Positions 56,280-64,000 of a stretch of 64,000 nucleotides of DNA are shown here, one piece after another (position 1 is the stretch's first letter; each line of letters opens with the position of its first letter). The translations under genes were made by a program, and so were the position numbers. The stretch is from assembly GCA_014529385.2 (NCBI GenBank), contig CM043946.1, positions 36,234,558-36,298,557 on the forward strand, in the 5' to 3' direction. The notes beneath the pieces are model-generated. The model searched no databases. It saw only the letters and a list, made by a program, of their open reading frames with translations, and was not told the origin of the DNA. This DNA comes from Adiantum capillus-veneris (taxonomy: Eukaryota > Streptophyta > Polypodiopsida > Polypodiales > Pteridaceae).

Positions 56280-57635
56280 CTCCCTCATTTTTTGAGTGAT
56301 ATACTCAACGTCTTCTTCCCATGAAATCTGGATTATAGTAATAGTTTCCATATTCATGAACAAATCTTTGACAAACCTGACAATATGGTTTTCCTGACAT
56401 TCCAAACTGATTCATTCCAATTGTCTGCAATTTTTCTTGAATAATTTTATTGACTACATCTGCAGTTAGTACTTCCTTCCCCTACTTCTTTTCATTCTTT
56501 TTCTTACCCTTATCTTTCTTCTGCTTCTTCTTTTCCTGCTACTTCTTATTTTTCTTCTTCTTTTCTGACCAATCTTCCTCCTTAGTATCAGTTTCCTCCT
56601 CAGTATCCTGATCTGAATCCTCATCTTCTAACTCTGACTCTTCTGACTCTGAATCCTCATCCTCAGTCTTCTTCTTCTTCTTCTTCTCCTTTAGTTCTAC
56701 TTTACCTCCATATCTTCTTTCAGCTCTTGCAACTGCTTCCACCAAATCAGTAAAGGCCTGTGCATTTGCTAACGGGGGTCTCCCTACCATTGCTCTTCTG
56801 AACTTCTTTTTGAGTCTCTTACAAAAGTAGTCTCCCAATTGCTCCATAGAAGGCTGTTGTACTGCCTCCAGTTTATTATTTAAATTCCTAAATTTTTGTG
56901 CATAATCTTCAACCAACAAATCTTTTTGCTTCAATTTCCTCAACTTCTTCAAAATGTCTTCAGGTTTTTTATCCTCCTTGAACCTTAGTAAAAATCTCTG
57001 CCTCAAATCATTATAATCAGCAAAAGTTGTCATGCCATACTGCAAGAACCAATCCATGGCCTTACCCTATAGTGTAGCTGCAAAATGCTCTTTCTTCACT
57101 ACATCCGGATGTAATGCCTTATAACCACTTGCAGACCACCTTGTTTGAAACTGACCAGCGTGGCTATCAGCATCTTGGGACTTTTTCCCGCTGTACTTTG
57201 CCGCGGCCACTTTGGGATTTGGTGCAGCCATTGGAGGTATTGGAAGTGTTTTGAGTACTCTTATTGGGAGTGGATTGAAAGATAAAGTACCTGTCCCTGA
57301 CGGTACAAACTGCAATTTTTTTCTTGCCCTTAAGATTGTCTGAGTTAGCAATACATTAACCAATTGTCCCAAAAGTGGGTATGTTGTGGGAGAAGTTGTT
57401 TGTTGGCTCCTTGGTTTGCAGGTGGGGTCTCCTACAATCTGTGTTCAAGTTCTTGCAGTACAGTCACCGCCCCAACAATTTCTTCTCCTATAGCAAGACC
57501 CCTTACAGGTTCATCTTGGTCATCACTACCCGACTCTTCTTCATGTCTTCCCCTTGCAACAAACTGTCTCCTCAGTCTAAACCTTGTGCCATATGAGTGT
57601 TGTGGTAAATTGGACCCTTGCCGTGACCCACTCAT
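56280..57635 (-). pseudogene. gypsy-3: Gag, broken
   Basis: A likely start is ATG 57635 (MSGSRQGSNLPQHSYGTRFR); a stop at about 57432 and shifts follow. The capsid part is QGKAMDWFLQYGMTTFADYN and FLLRFKEDKKPEDILKKLRK (57057 onward), then KFRRAMVGRPPLANAQAFTD. A very charged Lys/Glu/Asp-rich tail of about 60 residues comes next. Weak knuckle-like motifs PYCQVCQRFVHEYGNY and CNYYGAVGHRQGPNC lie downstream, near 56390-56340 and 56150-56100. It is non-functional as it stands. Confidence 0.8.
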
Positions 57636-59122
57636 ACATTGTTTCTTCTTTTCTGTCTTAAATACTGTACCAACACTTTCCTTTCATACAGACACCAAGG
57701 TATGATTCTTGTTATACATTCATTCTTCTATTTTTGCTATTTATTCATGTAGTGATTATTCTATTTTTCGTGAAAACTTTTTATTTCATATTTTTTACTA
57801 TCTTACTATCAAGACACTTTCTTTGTAAACTTGAATCATTAGATGGTGATCAAAATTATCTTGAAGGATATTTCCATATTTAACATAACTCCAATATGAC
57901 CTACTTAATCATTTACTTTCATTGGCTCTAACACCACAAGAATGTCTATAATTACTAGTTTATAGATGATTCTAAGTATGTATATCTAAACAATCCTTCT
58001 TGGTATGATCACTAAGTTCAAATGAGTAGGATAATTTTGTAACAAGATTCCACAATACCACTATAAGTCCCCTTCTACAATTGTTATTCCTTTTACAAAG
58101 TCACTTAGAACATTGAGGTGATACCACATTAACAACTTTCTATAAGATTCTAGACCAAATTATCCCCTTGTTACACAATTAAATATCCAAACCAAATTGT
58201 AATTTCTAGTCCCTAGTTGATTGTACATACTAAATCTCTAGTACAAGACCACACTAAAATCCTCGAACTATCTACTCCTTGCCATGATAGTGTTGAGACA
58301 ATTTGACGAGATTTGAATATGGGTGGCAATATTAAGATGATAACAAGTGACCAAACTAATATTGCCTAAGGACAATTGGGTATGGATATCAACATGCACC
58401 CTTCACCGTCCTTATTAGGACAAACTAAGGATGAAAGTATTGGCCATCTTCCTGGGAACGAGCTCCTCATGAGCTCATTGAAAAGTTAGATGTATTTGCA
58501 AAAGATTTTCAAAGCACAAGCATGCAATAGTTAAGCGGTTACAAGATAAGAACCACACTTGTGCAATGCCATAAAATTATATCAATGATACTCGTGCTTT
58601 GATGAAAGCAGACAGAGGCTTTGCTCTTGTCGACGCAATTGATGTTGTGACAAGGAGTGCATCCAATATTGTGTTGACTGAACCTAGTTTGAGTGAATTA
58701 TTAGTGTAGTTCTTGCTAGCCATGCTATACTCTAAAGAATGAAGAATCATACAATCTATGTAGTTACTATATATAGTGTGTAGATGAGAAAGTACACAGG
58801 TTTGCATAGAGAAGGCATTGCATGTATTTGGCCACACTTGTGGGTGCTTGTGAGATGTACTATTTTGTAGTAGGATCATCGTGATGCCACGATTTTCAAA
58901 AACTTGAAGGTAATGAATCCTTCCCAATGCATTGTGCATCCAAAAAAAAGGTGACCCTCTTATATTAAAGGAGAAGCAAATGTAACCCCCCTTCAACCTA
59001 GAAAAGAAACATATCATAACTCTTCAACATCTGGGGAGGAAGCAAGTATACAAGGGAAGGGTAGGTTCTCTACGTTTTATAAGTGGGTGAGGATGGTGCC
59101 ACCTCCCCGCCATACATATATA
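57636..59122. other. No recognisable gene
   Basis: The sequence is AT-rich. It may include the 5' LTR and leader of gypsy-3 (expected just above 57635), but no TG...CA pair, second LTR copy or clear primer site could be established. The minus-strand frame 58577-59017 (146 codons) has no family resemblance and is probably accidental. Confidence 0.5.
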
Positions 59123-59274
59123 TGATTTTTCCTCTTTTTTGTAGACATGTTGACGAAGGAAATTTGGAATGGCGGCCTCTACACCAAAACAAACTCCATT
59201 GCGCCACAAGGGAAATGAGATGAGGGCACCACCTAGTCTTGGAAGCGTGAACTAGGACCGCTACACGAAGAGAG

Positions 59275-59337
<63 letters not shown>

Positions 59338-60613
59338 ACTATGAATGAAGCATTAACCGTGGTGTGTGTACAAGGAATGGATGACTTCAAACACTCCCAA
59401 CAAAAATAGCATACAGATTACCAAACAATCACTCAAGGATTAGCCAAGATCACATCAAGCACTCTCACACGCATATAAAACATTTCTCTTAATTAACATA
59501 AGTAAGAGGAGGAGAGGTTACTAGCATGAAACAATTTGCACTCTAGAATGTGCAAGAATAGAGTGAATGAACGAGCTTATGGGCTCATGGTGAGTGATAC
59601 AAAGGCTCAATGGGCTGAGGGAGGCTTGAAATTACAAAGGGGAAGGCCTCTTTATATAGGAAAGAGAGTGATTAGGAGTGAGGTTAAGATACAAGTGTAA
59701 TTTGTACAAATGAGGCTTGATTAGGGACATTCAACCAATGAAGAAGCTCCTTCCAAGTGATTTGTTGACCAATTAGCTCCATCATCACTTGTGTTGTCTT
59801 CACTCCTTCCTCCATAGCTTGAGTCCAAGAGCTTCCTTATTTTAAAATGTAAAGAATCTACATAAAATCAATACATATCTAGTAATAATAGAAAGGGGTT
59901 GAGTGAGAACTTATGAATTACAACAAGATTAAGCATGACTTGAGAGGTGATTAGAAGAGGAACTTTGATGGGTTTTTGAGCTTGAGAGAGAGGAGGAAGG
60001 AGAGGAGGGTGAGAAGACTAATGGCTGATTTTAAAGAAGGTCTCAATGTGGAAAAGGAAGGGTGTGTGTGTGTAAAGGTAGGGGGGTGGTCTCCACCACA
60101 GTTGAAAAAACTGCCGTCCACCATTTTGGCCATATCTCCTAGACCGTAGATGCAAAAATTATAAAAAAAATATGGCCAGAATCTTCAGCTTGTCAGTTAC
60201 AACTTTGATGAAGACAACGTTTCTTGGATCGGAGTGGAAGTATTTTTTAAAAATTCAACAAAATCATGTGCCTGGTTTCTTCCTTTACCAAGTCTTCCAC
60301 TTGGGTCCCATTTGTTTGAATCATCATATGGCTCCAAAGCCATGATGATATGACCCACTCATGACCCTTGAATCATGGGTGCATGGCTCCACAACCACAT
60401 CATATCTTTTCTTTTCACATTTACATATTTTCCCTTCCCTTTACCACTAGGTTCTCCCTCTACCTTTCACCTCCGGTGAACTAGTCAAGAAAAAATCATT
60501 TTTTTAAAATTTTTCCAAGAGGTTGTTCTCACTCTTTCTTTTATTGTAAACCTCTAGAAGCAAGGAAAACCAACAAAATATGATAAACAAAAATTTGTGA
60601 TAGGCTCGGATCA
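59123..60613 (-). repeat. gypsy-4 3' LTR (right boundary firm, left boundary tentative)
   Basis: On the minus strand it starts TGATCCGAGC at 60613, right after the polypurine tract. A TATA box (TATATAA, plus-strand 59652-59658) lies in CCTATATAAAGAGGCC, the context seen in gypsy-1. The far end is placed at an ATCA (59123) because LTRs of this group end in ATCA and the length (1491 bp) then agrees with gypsy-1. U3 itself differs from gypsy-1. A (GA)n microsatellite at 59271-59335 falls within it. Confidence 0.55.
59271..59335. repeat. GA microsatellite
   Basis: An almost pure (GA)n run of about 65 bp. Leucine-serine frames on the opposite strand are artefacts. Confidence 0.95.
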
Positions 60614-60655
60614 TAGCCCCCCCAAACCTGGCTAGGGGTATTTATGCCTCTAGCC
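60614..60655 (-). promoter_or_regulatory. gypsy-4: hairpin at the pol stop codon and polypurine tract
   Basis: On the minus strand GGCTAGAGG (60655-60647) and CCCCTAGCC (60638-60630) pair at 8 of 9 positions with an 8-nt loop. The tract GGTTTGGGGGGGCTA follows (60628-60614). The stem begins in the stop codon (60657-60655). Against gypsy-1 the outer pair changes from A-T to G-C. Confidence 0.65.
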
Positions 60656-63600
60656 TACTTTCTTTGATCTTGAGCTGACCTTATCCTAATGTGATAAGGC
60701 TTTAGATGCCATCCATTTGTCCTGGTCTTGTGCACTTTACCATCAATGTCTTGAAGTCTGTAAGAGCCATTTTTGAACTTTTTGGTGACCAAGAATGGGC
60801 CTTCCCATCGGAAAAGAAACTTTCCATCCTTACGAGTGTCGAAGCGATTGTCATATCGAAGCACCAGAGATCCCTTTTTGATGTCTTTGGATGCTAGCTT
60901 TTTGTTGAACTTTTCTCTGCGCTTCTCTGCTTCTTGAGAATAGTGGTTGATGGCTTCTTCACGATCCAATTGCAGCCTCTCTAGATCCATGATCCTTTGA
61001 TGTACTTTCTCCTTTTGAGAGCCTTCCTGGCTACCCAATATTCGAAGACTTGTTAACTTCACTTCAATGGGCAAAAGCGCCTCCTTTCCATAAACCAAAT
61101 GAAAGGGTGTGTACCCTAATGTGGTTTTGAAGGAGGTTCTATAGGCCCATAGAGCTCCATTCAGGTGTTTGTCCCAATCTTGGCGCCTGGCATGTACCTG
61201 TTTGGTGAGAATTTTGCAAATGATTCCATTTACCTTTTCCACCAAACCATTGCACTGAGGGTAGTAAGGAGTAGAGTGTTGATGCTGAATATTTAGTTTC
61301 TTCATGAGTTCTCCTACCAACTCTGCTCTAAACCCTGGTCCTCTATCAGATAGTATTTCAAGAGGGGTGCCAAACCGGCAACAGATGTGGTCAAAGATGA
61401 ACTGACTCACATCCTTAGCAGTGATTCTATTGGTCGGCATAGCCTCAGCCCATCTAGTCATGTAGTCTACTCCCATGATGATGTACTCTTTACCTGACTG
61501 AGTGCGTGGTAGAGGCCCTATGGCATCAATTCCCCACTTCTCAAAGGGCCCATATACCTTTATTGGGTTCTGAGGTTCAGCTATGAGCCGTCGTGGTCCT
61601 GCTTTCTGACATTCATCACATGTTTGACACCAATATTTGACATCACGATGAAGACTTGGCCAAGTAAACCCAGCTTGTAGAACCTTTCTACTAGTGACGT
61701 CGTGTGCAAAGTGTCCTCCACACATATCATCGTGACAAGCTTTTAAAATCTCTTCAATTTCACTCTTCAAAGGAACTCTCCTAAGCACACTATCCTTACC
61801 AAGACAATACAAGTCATCATTTACTATGCGATACCTGGTAGCCTTCCTAGCTAACCATCGCCTTTCCCCTGCATTCAAGTGTTTAGGAGCCTCTCCTTGC
61901 TCCAGAATGTGCATAATATCTTCCAAGTCCTCCTTGCCTTGCTGAAGTGGAAGTTTGATGGCCACTGCTCCCACTATTGACTCATTTAACTTTGATGATG
62001 CTAGGTGGTCTGCATCCTTGTTCTGGTCTCTTGGTACATGATGTACTTGTGCCTCCCTAAATCTCCTCATAAGAGCTTTTGCTTCTCTCATTTTAGTAGA
62101 GAGACGGGCATTTTTGCAAGCCCATGTACCTTGCATTTGCCTTACCAAAAGCATGGAGTCACCAAAAGCGTTTAATCTCTTAATTGAATTATCGAGGCAC
62201 CAGCAAAGGCCATGAATTAGAGCATGATATTCTGCTTCATTGTTGGAGTGGACATCTTCTAGAGTGATCCCTTCACCATGGATCCTCTCTCCCAATGGGG
62301 ATAAGACCACGATGCCTGCAGCTGCCTTATCCTTGGTTCTCTTGTATGCTCCATCAAAGTAGAGGCTATAAGCATTGACCAAAGCCTCTAGAGTTGGAGG
62401 TGGTGGAAGTTCCTTTCTCTTCAAATGGCAAACTTTTTCATAGCACTTGTTTGTTAAAATGTCGGCTAAGCATGCTCGAGTTGTTCTTTCAACCTGTATT
62501 GTATAATCACACTCTTGAAGTCGCACCACCCACTTTGCTATTTTGTCAGAGATTTCCATATGTTGTAGTGCATAGGGAAACATATCCTCCACAGTGATAA
62601 TTACAAACCTCTTCGGCAGCAAGTATGGCCGAAATTTGGTTACCGCAAACATGAGAGCTAACACTAGCTGTTCCATTAGGGTGTAGGCCTTCTCTGTGTT
62701 TTCCATGAGGCGGCTAGCAAAATACACAGGCCTCATAAAGGAGGTTTTTGGATCTTTTTGTAGGAGGGCAGCACCAATGGCTTCTTCTCCCACACTAGGG
62801 TTTACAAAGAATGTTTCTTCCCAACAAGGTTGGAGGATTACAGGGAGTGACCCTAACATTTTTTTAATCTCTCTAAAATGCCCTTCACTTTCTTCACTCC
62901 AAACAAGAGTCTCTTGACGAGTCAGCTGTTGTAGAGGAAATATCACTTGGGAGAGTAAGTGTATGAATCTACTCAAATATCTTAGCTTTTGCAAGAAGGA
63001 GATTAATTGTTTGATGGAAGTTGGGGAAGTTAGATTTAGCAATGTTTCTATCTTTTCAGGATCTACCTCGATTCCATCAATGGACACTACATGCCCTAAT
63101 AGTGTAACCTTGCTTTCCCCAATGTGACATTTGTCCTTGTTTAGTTGTCCACCCAGCTTAGCTAAACGAGTAAATCCTTCATCAATCTTGCCGAGATGCA
63201 TACTTTTGGAGCTGTAAATACAAAAGTCATCTATGAAAACCCTTATGGACTTACCAAAGTAAGGTTGGAAGACCATGTTCATGAATCGTTGAAAGGTGGT
63301 TGGAGCGTTGGTGAGACCAAAAGGCATGACTCGAAATGCAAAACATCCCCATGGTGTGATGAAAGTAGTCTTTTTCTGGTCCTCCTCTGCAATGCGTATT
63401 TGAAAGTAGCCAGAGTAGCCATCACACACTGTGTATCTCTCATGGCCTGCTACTTCATTTAGAATCTCATCTTGAAATGGGAGAGGGAAGTGGTCCCTCT
63501 TTGTTGCAGCATTTAGTGGCTTGTAATCCACGCACACTCGCCATTTACCATTCTTCTTTGGCCTCACCACTACTGGGGAGACCCATTCTGAATCTTCTAC

Positions 63601-63999
63601 TGGGTATATGAATCCTGCTTCTAAGAGTCTCTTCACCTCAGACAATAGTGCATTTTGTTGCACAACTCCTAATCTTCTTAGTTTTTGTACCACTAGCTTG
63701 CTCCCTTCTTTTAGATGGATATGATGCTTCACTGCCGTGACACCTGTAATGTGAGTGTAATCAGAAATAAACAACGATGCATGCTTCTTGAGAACATTTA
63801 CATAACCCTCCTTTTCTTCTTCCTTTATATCCTTGGATAACATCTCCTCTAGGCTGGCATCCCACACATTCTCCATTTGGATCCTTGGGTTGTCTTCTGA
63901 TGAGGTAGTTTCCTTTATGGTGACGCCCATGACTTCGAGAGTGCTATCACTCTCTTCACTTGAACTCTCTTCCTCGTCCATGGATGAGGAGCATCCACT
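60655..63999 (-). CDS. gypsy-4: Pol polyprotein (RT, RNase H, archaeal-type RNase H, integrase), open, 5' partial
   Basis: The frame is open from the window edge. The first ATG (63981) lies inside the acidic linker that in gypsy-1 follows protease, so the true start is beyond the window. Numbering from that ATG: RT about 100-350 with Asp187 (VCDGYSG) and FIDD at 249-252. The first RNase H, about 385-510, has Asn394 in place of the usual Asp. The second RNase H, about 538-662, has Asp543, Glu584, Asp608 and Asp658. The integrase zinc module has H750, H757, C788 and C791, and the core D819, D879 and E915 (35 residues between the last two). The C-terminal part ends at 1108. No stop or frameshift is present, so it is likely functional as far as seen. 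Confidence 0.95.
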   Translation of the reverse strand, partial: SGCSSSMDEEESSSEESDSTLEVMGVTIKETTSSEDNPRIQMENVWDASLEEMLSKDIKEEEKEGYVNVLKKHASLFISDYTHITGVTAVKHHIHLKEGSKLVVQKLRRLGVVQQNALLSEVKRLLEAGFIYPVEDSEWVSPVVVRPKKNGKWRVCVDYKPLNAATKRDHFPLPFQDEILNEVAGHERYTVCDGYSGYFQIRIAEEDQKKTTFITPWGCFAFRVMPFGLTNAPTTFQRFMNMVFQPYFGKSIRVFIDDFCIYSSKSMHLGKIDEGFTRLAKLGGQLNKDKCHIGESKVTLLGHVVSIDGIEVDPEKIETLLNLTSPTSIKQLISFLQKLRYLSRFIHLLSQVIFPLQQLTRQETLVWSEESEGHFREIKKMLGSLPVILQPCWEETFFVNPSVGEEAIGAALLQKDPKTSFMRPVYFASRLMENTEKAYTLMEQLVLALMFAVTKFRPYLLPKRFVIITVEDMFPYALQHMEISDKIAKWVVRLQECDYTIQVERTTRACLADILTNKCYEKVCHLKRKELPPPPTLEALVNAYSLYFDGAYKRTKDKAAAGIVVLSPLGERIHGEGITLEDVHSNNEAEYHALIHGLCWCLDNSIKRLNAFGDSMLLVRQMQGTWACKNARLSTKMREAKALMRRFREAQVHHVPRDQNKDADHLASSKLNESIVGAVAIKLPLQQGKEDLEDIMHILEQGEAPKHLNAGERRWLARKATRYRIVNDDLYCLGKDSVLRRVPLKSEIEEILKACHDDMCGGHFAHDVTSRKVLQAGFTWPSLHRDVKYWCQTCDECQKAGPRRLIAEPQNPIKVYGPFEKWGIDAIGPLPRTQSGKEYIIMGVDYMTRWAEAMPTNRITAKDVSQFIFDHICCRFGTPLEILSDRGPGFRAELVGELMKKLNIQHQHSTPYYPQCNGLVEKVNGIICKILTKQVHARRQDWDKHLNGALWAYRTSFKTTLGYTPFHLVYGKEALLPIEVKLTSLRILGSQEGSQKEKVHQRIMDLERLQLDREEAINHYSQEAEKRREKFNKKLASKDIKKGSLVLRYDNRFDTRKDGKFLFRWEGPFLVTKKFKNGSYRLQDIDGKVHKTRTNGWHLKPYHIRIRSAQDQRK

Positions 64000-64000
64000 T

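Larger units (their letters stand above)
46640..57635 (-). mobile_element. gypsy-3: Ty3/gypsy element on the minus strand, split by copia-3
   Basis: Reading down the minus strand: gag (57635-56280), protease (55660-54843), RT start (54330-54019), then copia-3, then the rest of RT, RNase H and integrase (48455-46640). Across the copia-3 insertion the RT reads ERTAFVTE on one side and WGVYASNAMTFGLKNAPP on the other. LTRs were not found: the upstream side after 57635 and the downstream side below 46640 show no clear boundary. Many stops and shifts mark it as an old copy. Confidence 0.85.

Noticed and set aside
58577-59017. 146-codon minus-strand frame
   Set aside because: No family resemblance, no upstream context, AT-rich; likely accidental.
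59195-59235. TGGTGCCCTCATCTC-like primer site on the minus strand near the gypsy-4 LTR
   Set aside because: A primer site is not expected after a 3' LTR and the match to the gypsy-1 site is short; no second element could be followed from it.

Overview
The window is repeat-rich plant nuclear DNA. It is made almost entirely of LTR retrotransposons at different stages of decay, nested in one another, with small DNA transposons, microsatellites and gene relics between them. I see no intact host gene, no rRNA or tRNA gene and no CRISPR array. Ty1/copia and Ty3/gypsy elements with an initiator-Met PBS or a TGGCGCC-type PBS, TATA-containing LTRs and degenerate PPR (pentatricopeptide repeat) genes point to a land plant. 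The style of the PPR relics and of the gypsy families makes a fern or another large-genome seed-free plant my best guess, but that rests on memory of these families and not on a search.

Layout. 0-4.4 kb: two copies, in opposite orientation, of a 0.76-0.78 kb non-autonomous DNA transposon (14-bp terminal inverted repeats, 8-bp target duplications), one with a recognisable empty-site paralogue next to it. 4.4-17.6 kb: a decayed copia element (copia-1) split by a 9.8 kb gypsy element (gypsy-1, 6496-16266) with a CCATG target duplication. 17.6-19 kb: microsatellites and a 296-bp duplication. 19-23.9 kb: decayed copia-2 on the minus strand. 24-27.6 kb: tandem duplications, a PPR pseudogene and CT-rich DNA. 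27.6-28.8 kb: an unrecognised broken gene and a truncated third copy of the small transposon, into which gypsy-2 is inserted. 28.8-39.6 kb: gypsy-2, 3'-truncated. 39.6-44.9 kb: GA/G-rich DNA, a copia gag relic, a LINE relic, a second PPR pseudogene, a minisatellite and a small TIR element. 45-57.6 kb: gypsy-3 on the minus strand, with a coiled-coil-like coding relic beyond its integrase, split in the reverse transcriptase by copia-3 (48461-54013, ATTCA target duplication). 59.1-64 kb: the 3' part of gypsy-4 on the minus strand, a relative of gypsy-1 with an uninterrupted pol.

How the genes work together. Each retrotransposon encodes Gag, protease, reverse transcriptase/RNase H and integrase. 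Copia order is PR-INT-RT-RH; gypsy order is PR-RT-RH-INT. Gypsy-1 and gypsy-4 carry two RNase H domains, the first lacking its usual first aspartate and the second of the archaeal-like type; gypsy-1 also has an extra ORF upstream of gag. Both traits resemble the Tat/Ogre group. Only gypsy-4 pol looks functional over the part seen. Copia-3 is one frame with three stop codons; the rest are clearly broken.

Most interesting signals: (1) inverted repeats at the polypurine tract of the five elements whose 3' end is visible, with compensatory differences between relatives; in copia-3 and copia-2 the tract lies in the loop and two pairings exclude each other; (2) a duplicated HHCC zinc-binding module in the gypsy-2 polyprotein; (3) a recurrent CGATCGCGATCG palindrome in the gypsy-2 LTR and leader; (4) the small transposon family with 8-bp target duplications.
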